Assembly (NCBI GenBank): GCA_000024525.1
Contig: CP001769.1
Coordinates: forward strand, 7,783,001-7,847,000
DNA: 64,000 nucleotides
DNA from: Spirosoma linguale DSM 74
GTDB lineage: Bacteria; Bacteroidota; Bacteroidia; Cytophagales; Spirosomataceae
Direction: 5' to 3'
Shown piece after piece: positions 52,475 through 60,807 of the stretch (its first letter is position 1; each line of letters begins with the position of its first letter). The notes below the pieces were generated by a model. It searched no databases, had not been told where the DNA came from, and saw nothing but the letters and a program-made list of their open reading frames with translations. The position numbers and the translations under genes were made by a program.

Positions 52475-53677
52475 ATGCTACTCAAAATCCTGCTTGGAGC
52501 TATTTCATCAGGAGCTTTCATGCTGATCTGTCCCGGTGCTCATACTGAGGTTTCCGGCCTGTTACCTTCCTCAGTTTCCGTCGATACGATCCCATCACCG
52601 ATTATGATTACCGATACATCACGTCATCCCTTCCCCGTCGATACAATCCCGTTAGGTCAGGCGGCTAAACGTACTACGGTTACAAGAAAGGATTCCATTC
52701 CATCGACAAACGCAAAGACACAGCCGCCGAAGCCCGATAAAAAAAATGGCGTCTTTATAAGGGATACGGTCGTGATGCCTGTTTCGATTGGGCGCTTAGA
52801 TTCATTGACCACGCCTAAGCCGTTCATAACTGTACGAACTCAGCCCGCTGAGCCTTATATGATTCAGCGTGTGGCGTTTGTGAATGATTTTCTGAATCGA
52901 CTTAATTACCTGCGAACTCCCTACAACAAACCATTCGATGAGCAGAGCCGGATGGAATATCCGCGCCAACGGTACGTACGAATGTTGTTTAATGAAGAAG
53001 ACCCGCGCTTGAACAGGTCTGTCCGGCAGCAGCCAGAACCGGCAGCACATACCGAATCGATTGCTTATAGTCTGCTGGTGGACGAATTCAGTAAGGAAGT
53101 AGCTGCTGAGCAAATGGCAGAATTTACACCTAAAGACAGTACGCGATTGTTTGGCGAAGTAGGGTATACTGTTTTGTATAGAAATTCCCAGCATCGAATT
53201 ACCTTTTACTTACAACAGGTTCATATCCGTGACTACTATAAATGGGAATTACTGGATGTCGACGCGACATTTCTGACCAGTAATTCGTCGGATAGTGTTC
53301 AGGCTTCGTCGATGAAACGGGATACAACGGCTTTTTTAGCTTCGGAAACGCACGAAACCCGATTTCTGGATCTGTATAACCAACTGCGGGACCACAAAAA
53401 TCTGCTCAACCTATTACCTGCTAAACAGTTAGCGAGTCCATCCATGGCGCTACTGGCCAAATACGTTCGGAATGATACGATTAATGTCCAGCAAACCGGG
53501 CGAGTCAATCTATATCTCGATACCAGGCGGGGCTGGCTGCTGCGGCTGCATGACTTTCATCGGGAGAAAGAAAATGCCGGCTGGCTGATTACCGAGCTCT
53601 ATAACCCACAATTCAAAACGGCTCTGCCACCTAAACCCATCGAACGGGTACTAAGGCGAAACAAAAACACCAAATGA
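52475..53677 (+). CDS. Hypothetical exported protein of protease cluster
   Basis: I start at the ATG at 52475, 10 bp after the previous stop, where a signal peptide begins (MLLKILLGAISSGAFMLICP); the open frame runs further upstream inside the previous gene. The 400-residue product has a low-complexity Ser/Thr/Pro region with repeated VDTIP motifs (about 25-110). Two probable alpha/beta domains follow (FLNRLNYLRTPYNKPFDEQS; FLDLYNQLRDHKNLLNLLPA then VNLYLDTRRGWLLRLHDF). Their pattern is loosely like that of the 51874 domain. Its stop overlaps a possible start of the next gene as ATGA. Confidence 0.65.
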   Translation: MLLKILLGAISSGAFMLICPGAHTEVSGLLPSSVSVDTIPSPIMITDTSRHPFPVDTIPLGQAAKRTTVTRKDSIPSTNAKTQPPKPDKKNGVFIRDTVVMPVSIGRLDSLTTPKPFITVRTQPAEPYMIQRVAFVNDFLNRLNYLRTPYNKPFDEQSRMEYPRQRYVRMLFNEEDPRLNRSVRQQPEPAAHTESIAYSLLVDEFSKEVAAEQMAEFTPKDSTRLFGEVGYTVLYRNSQHRITFYLQQVHIRDYYKWELLDVDATFLTSNSSDSVQASSMKRDTTAFLASETHETRFLDLYNQLRDHKNLLNLLPAKQLASPSMALLAKYVRNDTINVQQTGRVNLYLDTRRGWLLRLHDFHREKENAGWLITELYNPQFKTALPPKPIERVLRRNKNTK

Positions 53678-53697
53678 TTTCATCCATATCGTACCCT

Positions 53698-54738
53698 ATG
53701 AAAGCTGTCTTTTTTTTGGTGACGATCTGTTTGCTAACAGGTCTGGCTCAGGCGGCTCCGGATAATCGACCAACGGCGCCCGGACTCAAGGCTTATCCTC
53801 CCGAACTTATCAACTGGCTGAAAGCCTGGGAACAACAGGTCAATCGACTCAGCTATCGGGTCGACTCTACTGAAAGACACATCCGTGAGCAAACCTTGCT
53901 GGCTGCTTTTCAGCATACAGATACCCTTTCCATACCCGACTTGCGTCAGCCCCTGGCTGTTTACAGACATACGCTCCCACGCGTTACAGTTAGCACATGG
54001 ATTACCGGATTAGCGAATAGTTTCTGGGAGGATGCATTTCTGTTTCGGGTGCATCCCGTTGGCGATGGGCGACAACTTCGAACCTTGGGTCGAAGCCGAC
54101 AAAAGGTGCAGTTGCAACTACCGGTTCAGGTCAATTTATCGGGTATACTTCATGACAGCCAGCAACCGCATCACCTGCGCGATGAGTGGTATATGGTGCT
54201 GGAAGCAACAAACCAGAAAGGCATATATCAGGATTTTCAAATCCGATCCATTCAACGTATAGATAAACCCGTTGAGGTTCCGAACTTAACCATTGGCCGT
54301 TTGGTAGATTATGAGCAGCAACTGGAGCAAAACCTGATTCGTATTCTGGCTGATCCTACCCGACAGGGTGAGGCTCTGTTGAAACTTCAGCAGTTGATTC
54401 CATCGGATAGTGTACGTGTACTGACGAGTCAGAAATCGGATGCACTCCTGTTAGGCGACTTGCTTACCCTTAAACTACCTGTTACTACAGTAGCGCGTTG
54501 CCGGGTGGTATCGTTCGATATTTCTTACTGCGATAACTTTTTTCAGCAACCTGATCAGTCATTTGTTGGTCAGCTCACTGTGCTGGAAGGGGTCAGTCCT
54601 GCGATGAGCGATGCAACCTTATTTCGCCATCGTCGAAACGATATTATTCCTGTTACGGCAAGCCAGGTCGACTGGGGAGAACCCGTCGTTACGCTCTCCA
54701 ATGTGGTTATATCGTGGGAAAACCAGCAGCTACCATGA
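53698..54738 (+). CDS. Hypothetical exported protein of protease cluster
   Basis: The 346-residue protein starts with a signal peptide (MKAVFFLVTICLLTGLAQA); an ATG at 53674 overlapping the previous stop is also possible. Residues about 30-130 and 220-330 each look like a helix pair followed by strands (YEQQLEQNLIRILADPTRQG), again loosely recalling the domain of the neighbours. It overlaps the following caspase gene by 4 bp. No recognised family. Confidence 0.65.
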   Translation: MKAVFFLVTICLLTGLAQAAPDNRPTAPGLKAYPPELINWLKAWEQQVNRLSYRVDSTERHIREQTLLAAFQHTDTLSIPDLRQPLAVYRHTLPRVTVSTWITGLANSFWEDAFLFRVHPVGDGRQLRTLGRSRQKVQLQLPVQVNLSGILHDSQQPHHLRDEWYMVLEATNQKGIYQDFQIRSIQRIDKPVEVPNLTIGRLVDYEQQLEQNLIRILADPTRQGEALLKLQQLIPSDSVRVLTSQKSDALLLGDLLTLKLPVTTVARCRVVSFDISYCDNFFQQPDQSFVGQLTVLEGVSPAMSDATLFRHRRNDIIPVTASQVDWGEPVVTLSNVVISWENQQLP

Positions 54739-56270
54739 ACGCTTTTCTGAACGGATTGCTGGCGAGTTTTTTTGTGCTGATCTGCGTTGCAACTGGTTTG
54801 GCGCAGCCAGAAAATACAGCCCAGAAATTGATGGACCAAGCTTATCGTGAGCAAGATCTACGAAAAGCCATTGGTCTGTATAGCGATGTTATACAGATTA
54901 AGCCCAATGCTGATATAGCCTATTTTGGCAGAGCGATGGTACGCTCACAGCCTACCATTGAGGAATTTTCCGAAGCACTCAGTGATATTATCCGCGCCAT
55001 TCAGCTCAATAATAGTGTCGCAAAATATTTCGCACAGCGAGCTTATATCTACGTGCAGCTCAGCGATTATGAGCAGGCAATTCAGGACTACCAGCAAGCA
55101 ATCAGACTAGCCCCTTCGAAGGCCGATTATTACAGTGGCCTAAGCTATTGTCAGACTAAATTGGGGCGCTTCGCAGAAGGTGAAAAAACCGCTCAGCAAT
55201 GTATTGATCTCGATCCAGCGTCGCCATACGGATACCGCAATCGGGGACGTGCCCGACTGCGGAAAAATCAAACCGATCTGGCTATTGCCGATTTTCAGGC
55301 TAGCCTGCAACGTAAGCATGGGCAACCTTACCGAGTATATTCCGATCTCGGCGAAGCTTATGAACAGAAACAGCAGCCCCAGCAGGCATTGGCTTATTAT
55401 CGGCAGTCACTCGGCCTAAAAGCCGACTATAGCGAGGCACTAGTCGGAAGATATCGACTTGAGCAAAAGCAGCAACCTGCTCCTGCGCCAGCCCTCACAA
55501 CAGCCCCAACATTTACGGGACACCGTGTTGCGCTGGTAATTGGTAATTCCAACTATCGATATGTAAGTAGCCTGGGTGGGCAACCCGTCAATGATGCCCG
55601 AGATATGCAGAAACGGCTACAGGAAATTGGTTTTGAAGCCTGGTTAGCTACTGATGCGGATTATGACAGCACGTACCGGGCGCTGCAATTTTTTTATGGC
55701 AAAGCAAAAGGAGCTGATGTGGCTCTGATTTTTTATGCCGGACATGGCATGCAGCACTATGGCGAAAACTACCTGCTCCCTGTTAATATTCAGTTCGATA
55801 CGACGCGGTTGTTAACAAAACAATCGGTGTCCGTCACCAGTATGATTGACGGACTGCAAACCAGGCAACCCCGTTACTGCATTATTATTCTGGATGCCTG
55901 CCGCGACGATCCGGCCGGTCAGCAACAGGCCTTTCGCAAACCAGCTCCCAAAGACACAACTCGTTCGCTGGCAACGACTCTTCGGCCACTACCGACGAAT
56001 GATATTCGTGGTTTCCGCCCGATTTACGTTGAAAATAAGATTAAAAACTGTTACATCGCTCTGGCAACAGCGCCTGGAGCAACAGCCCGCAATGGACCCC
56101 AGCAACATGGCTTTTACACGGCGGCTTTGCTGAATCACCTAAAACGGGGGCGACGGCTCGACGATGTGTTCCGCGATGTGCGCAACGACGTAATCATCCA
56201 GACACAAAAAAGCGGTGCTCTGCAGCAACCCGAATACATTGATCGAACGATTGATTTGCTTGTGCTTTGA
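54735..56270 (+). CDS. Exported TPR-caspase (C14) protease, type B
   Basis: I start at the ATG at 54735, which gives a signal peptide (MNAFLNGLLASFFVLICVATGLA) and a 4-bp overlap with the upstream gene. The 511-residue protein has a TPR array at about 30-245 (SKADYYSGLSYCQTKLGRFA, PYRVYSDLGEAYEQKQQPQQ), a short Ala/Pro linker, and a caspase domain at about 260-505. That domain begins RVALVIGNSNYRYVSSLGGQ and has VNDARDMQKRLQEIGF, catalytic His 337 in IFYAGHGMQ and Cys 389 in IILDACRDDP. The motif set is that of peptidase C14 proteins with an intact dyad. The TPRs probably recruit substrates or partners. Confidence 0.92.
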   Translation: MNAFLNGLLASFFVLICVATGLAQPENTAQKLMDQAYREQDLRKAIGLYSDVIQIKPNADIAYFGRAMVRSQPTIEEFSEALSDIIRAIQLNNSVAKYFAQRAYIYVQLSDYEQAIQDYQQAIRLAPSKADYYSGLSYCQTKLGRFAEGEKTAQQCIDLDPASPYGYRNRGRARLRKNQTDLAIADFQASLQRKHGQPYRVYSDLGEAYEQKQQPQQALAYYRQSLGLKADYSEALVGRYRLEQKQQPAPAPALTTAPTFTGHRVALVIGNSNYRYVSSLGGQPVNDARDMQKRLQEIGFEAWLATDADYDSTYRALQFFYGKAKGADVALIFYAGHGMQHYGENYLLPVNIQFDTTRLLTKQSVSVTSMIDGLQTRQPRYCIIILDACRDDPAGQQQAFRKPAPKDTTRSLATTLRPLPTNDIRGFRPIYVENKIKNCYIALATAPGATARNGPQQHGFYTAALLNHLKRGRRLDDVFRDVRNDVIIQTQKSGALQQPEYIDRTIDLLVL

Positions 56271-56287
56271 ACTAGCTCCACACCTAC

Positions 56288-57775
56288 ATGAAATCAATTT
56301 GCCCAATTCCACTTATCCTCATAGGCTTACTGATGTTTTTTAGCCGCTCGCAGTTGTATGCTCAGGCAACGTTTACGAAAGGCGATACACTCGCCATTAC
56401 AAACGGTTGCAACACTGCTCTGGATAACTATATGGCTTCGTTAAACGCCGTAAACCGAGAATATTGCCAGCAACAAGGTGAGTTTGAGGCTAAGTTACAG
56501 ACGCTTATTGGACAATCGTTTTTAAGTAGAGACAGTTATGTTTATAACGACATTGACGCTGGAGACTACAAAGTTTCTGAATATGCACAACGGTTCGGGT
56601 CGTATCATTCAGAAGCAGAACTGGACATGGAGCATGCCCGTTACCTCTTGAAGCGCAATGCTCAAAAGCAACTGGCTATCGTCATTTATGTGCGTCAGAC
56701 GACGGGATTCACCCGCCCTGGCGAGAAGGCATCCAGCGTAACAACCGCTCTGGCCATTCACTGGACGTTTAATCTGACACCCCAAACAAATGGGTATCAG
56801 CCTCAGCAATACAAAATTGTTAAGATCGAAAAAGAGGCTTCTGTTCCGGCTCAGGCTCTACCTTATCCGGATGTTCAGGATTTGTCGGCGTTGCGTGAAG
56901 CCGAACGAAGTCTGAACTGGACTGCGTATCGACTGGGTCAGGCCATTCATGAGAAACTTCCGCCATCGGTGAAAAAAGTGATCGTGCAGAAGTTTTCGTA
57001 TCAGAAAAGTTTGCTGACAAATGAATTCTCAGACAAGCTCGCCGATGCCTTGAGTCATCATCTGAGAAAGGACGAGGATTTGACCGTGCTGGGGCAGGAA
57101 GCCAAAGAAGGGATCACGATTAAGGGCTATTATCAGCAATCGGGAGAACTGGTCGAGATTATAGCTGAATTGATCGATATAGCCACGGGGAAACCAATTG
57201 CCAGGCTCAAACCAAATCGCGATCTGTCAGTGGCCTGGACCGAAAAAAATGGCCTTCCACTCAAGCCGGGTGAAAATGATGAAGCCCTGGCTATTCAGCA
57301 AATGATTGGGGCCGATGCACCTGCCCGGCCTACCAAACCACAGCAACTGAGCGTCAATATAAGTACCACCCAGTCGATCCGGCCGTCGCAGGAATTTTGG
57401 GAAAGCGACACTATGTCGCTCAAAATCCGGGTAAATAAACCCTGCCATCTGCGCCTGCTCTACCTTCAGGCCGATGGCAAGACGGCATTGCTCTGGTCTG
57501 ATTATGAAGTAAAAGCCGATGCGGTGAATCAGGAAATTTTTTTCCCGACCCAATTTCAGTGCGTTCCTCCATTTGGGCAGGAAACGCTCATTGTCACAGC
57601 GGCCAACGATTCGTTCTGCCCAATTGCTACCGAGAAGAACGACTACGGGGTGTCTATCATAACGGGTACACTGGCCGATGCCATGAAAAGTTTTCGATGT
57701 ACACGCGGTATGGCTCCTTTACCTGAAAAAGCCGAAGCACGCTTAGTGATAACCACGCGGGGCATTGCGAAATAA
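56288..57775 (+). CDS. Exported DUF4384-containing protein
   Basis: The 495-residue protein has a signal peptide. The middle part (about 215-310) resembles assembly or penicillin-binding-protein activator-like domains (VKKVIVQKFSYQKSLLTNEF, LADALSHHLRKDEDLTVLGQ). The C-terminal part (about 375-470) matches DUF4384: MSLKIRVNKPCHLRLLYLQA, ADGKTALLWSDYEVKADAVN, GQETLIVTAANDSF. DUF4384 is often found with caspase or kinase domains. It starts 17 bp after the TPR-caspase stop and may be its adaptor or substrate. Confidence 0.8.
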   Translation: MKSICPIPLILIGLLMFFSRSQLYAQATFTKGDTLAITNGCNTALDNYMASLNAVNREYCQQQGEFEAKLQTLIGQSFLSRDSYVYNDIDAGDYKVSEYAQRFGSYHSEAELDMEHARYLLKRNAQKQLAIVIYVRQTTGFTRPGEKASSVTTALAIHWTFNLTPQTNGYQPQQYKIVKIEKEASVPAQALPYPDVQDLSALREAERSLNWTAYRLGQAIHEKLPPSVKKVIVQKFSYQKSLLTNEFSDKLADALSHHLRKDEDLTVLGQEAKEGITIKGYYQQSGELVEIIAELIDIATGKPIARLKPNRDLSVAWTEKNGLPLKPGENDEALAIQQMIGADAPARPTKPQQLSVNISTTQSIRPSQEFWESDTMSLKIRVNKPCHLRLLYLQADGKTALLWSDYEVKADAVNQEIFFPTQFQCVPPFGQETLIVTAANDSFCPIATEKNDYGVSIITGTLADAMKSFRCTRGMAPLPEKAEARLVITTRGIAK

Positions 57776-57813
57776 ACTTCCTGAAGCACGTACACTAAAA
57801 ACAGTTTATACTC

Positions 57814-59535
57814 ATGAGAATGTTTAACTACATTTTTTTGCTGGCCTTTTTGCCGCTAACCTTATTCGCTCAGGCACCGGCTAAGCCTGCAGCCGCACCA
57901 GGCTATGACGTACAAATCGATGGCGTGCCTATGGATATGAAAGAGTTAAAAGGCACCATTGTCGAATTTAAACCTCCTTATAAGTATATGCAGGTATTGG
58001 TGGAGGGCGATGAAGATGGGCGGTTTAGTAACGTGCTGGTGACCGACAGTACGTGGTTCCCCAGGCGGCATGTACAGTATTCAAAAACTGTACGCAAACC
58101 GACGAAGCCAGAAAACCTTCAAAAATCATCGCAATACCGACCTGGTATGGAGGTAAAGTTACATGTCAGCCACTATCAGCGATCCTTACGGAATGTTGCC
58201 AAAGAAATTTATCTGGATGAAGATTACTATGGAAAGGCTAAAGTAAGCGGCATTTTCGAATTCTACGATGGCAATAAAGCTGTGATTGACGGACAAACGG
58301 TCATCATGGAGCCGAATGCTGTAATTAAAGGCACCGATGAGTGGAAAAATATGACATTTAAGTCATTTAGCGAGATACAGCCCGGCTCTGAAATAACCGT
58401 GAAAGGTCGGCGCGATACAACCGGTATTGTGTATATCAAAGAAGGAACAAACTGCCCTATTAAAATTGGTAAAGATGATCTGCTGATGCGACGGGCCGTT
58501 AATAAAGCACTCTGGGTCAATAAAAATGTGCTGCAGATTGGTAAAGATGTTCGCTATGACTTCGTCATGGATCGAGCCATGTTTGCTTACGTCAATGACA
58601 TTGGCCAAAAGCTTATTCCTTCCTACCTGAAGACGCTGAAAGACGACCACCCAGACTTTATTAACTTCAAATTTTACCTGGTTCACGACAATTCATTTAA
58701 TGCGTCGGCCTATCCAAATGGGGCTGTCATCATCCATACAGGTCTGCTAAAACAACTGGATAATGAAGCACAACTGGCGGCCATTTTAGGCCATGAGATT
58801 GCCCATGTAACCCAACGGCATCATACCCATAGTTACAGTAAAGGTAAAGACTGGCAGGCATTGGCTGATTTCGGTAGCCTTGTGGGCGGGTATGCATACG
58901 GTACCGATTTGCCAGGACAGATTGCGCAGTCTGTAAAAGATATGTATCACAGCAGCTATAATCGAACTCAGGAAACCCAGGCCGACCGAATCGGATTGCA
59001 ATACATGTATAATGCCGGTTATGATCCGCGCGAAGCAGCCATTATTTGGGGAAAACTAGCTCTGGAAGACAAACACGATGAGGAAAGCCCCGAAGAAGCC
59101 AAAGCTTTAGCGGCCTTAAACGCCAATAGCGTAGCCGTTACCCGGCAGGATAATACAGCGCGGGCGACTCGGCTGGCGCTTTTCGGGAGCGCGCTGAATT
59201 ATTCCAGTTCGGCTATGGTCATGAGTTTGGCGAAAAATGTAGCCAGTAAAGCTGGTGAGTCAGTTTATGCCTCTCACCCACGCTCAAGGGACCGATTCAA
59301 CCATGTCAACTTTCTGCTTTCAACGGCCTACGCCAGTTATAGCTTCGACAAAACAGTAGCTGAAACACCTGAATTTACAAAATTCAAGAACCAGTTAAAC
59401 TCGTCTGGAACTTCGACTGCCCCGAATATAACATCGACAGCTACCAGCCAAACTCCACCTAAAAGTCTTAAGCCAGGTCAAACCAGACCTGGCGGCAAAA
59501 CCCTCGTAGCACCTAAAGCATCTAAGAAAAAATGA
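57814..59535 (+). CDS. Exported M48-family metalloprotease with N-terminal extension
   Basis: The 573-residue protein has a signal peptide (MRMFNYIFLLAFLPLTLFA). An unfamiliar beta-rich region spans about 30-215 and appears to hold two domains (KGTIVEFKPPYKYMQVLVEG; AKVSGIFEFYDGNKAVIDGQ). The M48 catalytic domain spans about 225-500, with zinc motif HEIAH (His 327, His 331; catalytic Glu 328) and third ligand Glu 387 in ETQADRIG. The C-terminus is Ser/Thr/Pro-rich and basic. Unlike BepA-type M48 proteins it has no TPR. It overlaps the next caspase gene by 4 bp, which argues for coupled production. Confidence 0.92.
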   Translation: MRMFNYIFLLAFLPLTLFAQAPAKPAAAPGYDVQIDGVPMDMKELKGTIVEFKPPYKYMQVLVEGDEDGRFSNVLVTDSTWFPRRHVQYSKTVRKPTKPENLQKSSQYRPGMEVKLHVSHYQRSLRNVAKEIYLDEDYYGKAKVSGIFEFYDGNKAVIDGQTVIMEPNAVIKGTDEWKNMTFKSFSEIQPGSEITVKGRRDTTGIVYIKEGTNCPIKIGKDDLLMRRAVNKALWVNKNVLQIGKDVRYDFVMDRAMFAYVNDIGQKLIPSYLKTLKDDHPDFINFKFYLVHDNSFNASAYPNGAVIIHTGLLKQLDNEAQLAAILGHEIAHVTQRHHTHSYSKGKDWQALADFGSLVGGYAYGTDLPGQIAQSVKDMYHSSYNRTQETQADRIGLQYMYNAGYDPREAAIIWGKLALEDKHDEESPEEAKALAALNANSVAVTRQDNTARATRLALFGSALNYSSSAMVMSLAKNVASKAGESVYASHPRSRDRFNHVNFLLSTAYASYSFDKTVAETPEFTKFKNQLNSSGTSTAPNITSTATSQTPPKSLKPGQTRPGGKTLVAPKASKKK

Positions 59536-60791
59536 GATTTCTACTCTTCTTTTGTCATGTCTTACTTTGTTTCGTCTGCCTGTCAGGTGGCCCATCTTAT
59601 GGGCAGGCGAAGCTTCATTTGCTCGTGTTTGCCGATACCGATGATCCCGATATTGGTGATGCCAATCGGAAAACATACAACTACCTGACAGGTCGATTCG
59701 GGCCTAATTCCGCCCAATATGCTGGTTTAACGCTGGTTACTGCTGGTTATTATGGTAGTCGTTGTACAGTTTCGGAGCTTGATAAATACCTGAACGCGCT
59801 GACGGTTGGCCCCGACGATGTAGTCATGTTTTACTTTATTGGTCATGGGTGGAACAACCGACAGAATGAATATCCATCCCTGATTTTTGGTAAAGCCAGT
59901 GCTAGTCGTGCTACGCTCGAAGCCAACTCCCGTAATCTGCTCGATGTTTATGAGCGTATTATGAGCAAAAATCCTCGCCTGGCACTGATCATAGGCGAAG
60001 CCTGTAATAAAGAGCGTTCGGATGACCCGCCCCTAACCAGCAATCTGGAAGCAATTCCGATGAAACCGCCTTCCGAAGATCCAGCTAAATTTCGTCAACT
60101 ACTTCGGGGATATGCCGGGAGCCTGGTGTTGAGCAGTTGCCGGCGGAATCAGTTTTCGTATAGCGATCCCAAAGGTGGCTGGCTTGGTTTAGCTTGGCAA
60201 AACTCCGTGAATACGGTGCTGTCGGATAAGCAAAAAAAGATGCCAGACTGGCAGGAGTTTATCAGTAGTGTGGTTCAGATAACCGAGAGAACGTCGGCCG
60301 TAAACAAACAGCTACAACAACCCCAGTATATCTTGACGGTTCGGCCAGCAAAGAGTGGTGCGAATACGAATACATCGAATACTATTGCTGAACGCCCCTG
60401 TCAGCCAATCAATAGTTATGTGAACGAAACCGCTCTGGCTGGTATTCGGGAGGACATGCCCTTATTGATAAAAATGAGTGATGAGATAGACTCAGATAAT
60501 GCGGTACAGTACGCCCAAAATTTCGAGCGATTTTACATGAACCAGCGGAGTTTTTATGATGAGCTGGGGAAAATGCTCTTTTATAATGCTGTCGATATGC
60601 CTGATAAATGCCGCCCGGCATTTCAGGAAGAGACCAAATGGGTGAAGGCGAACACAGATGAAATCACACGTCGCTACAAAATGGTGGTCAAGCAAGTCAA
60701 GAATCCTCAGCAATTAGTTGCTCAGGCCCGCTCCGAACTACCCTCCTTAATTCAGCGCCTGGAAGATATTCTACATCGACTGAATAAATAG
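59532..60791 (+). CDS. Exported caspase-like (C14) protease, type A
   Basis: The 419-residue protein has a signal peptide (MRFLLFFCHVLLCFVCLSGG) and a caspase-like domain at about 28-270, with His 105 in DDVVMFYFIGHGWN and Cys 158 in LIIGEACNKE. Glu replaces the usual Asp of the DxC motif. A matching block (GYAGSLVLSSCRRNQFSYSD) links it to the protease at 50345. The C-terminal 130 residues are helical (NAVQYAQNFERFYMNQRSFY) and differ from the accessory domain of that protease. It overlaps the M48 gene by 4 bp. Confidence 0.82.
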   Translation: MRFLLFFCHVLLCFVCLSGGPSYGQAKLHLLVFADTDDPDIGDANRKTYNYLTGRFGPNSAQYAGLTLVTAGYYGSRCTVSELDKYLNALTVGPDDVVMFYFIGHGWNNRQNEYPSLIFGKASASRATLEANSRNLLDVYERIMSKNPRLALIIGEACNKERSDDPPLTSNLEAIPMKPPSEDPAKFRQLLRGYAGSLVLSSCRRNQFSYSDPKGGWLGLAWQNSVNTVLSDKQKKMPDWQEFISSVVQITERTSAVNKQLQQPQYILTVRPAKSGANTNTSNTIAERPCQPINSYVNETALAGIREDMPLLIKMSDEIDSDNAVQYAQNFERFYMNQRSFYDELGKMLFYNAVDMPDKCRPAFQEETKWVKANTDEITRRYKMVVKQVKNPQQLVAQARSELPSLIQRLEDILHRLNK

Positions 60792-60807
60792 ATTATCTAA
60801 AGTGGCA

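Noticed and set aside
50345..60791. Caspase cluster as a CRISPR-type or other cytoplasmic defence island
   Set aside because: No cas, nuclease, cyclase or toxin-like genes are present, and the proteins carry signal peptides, which fits the envelope better.
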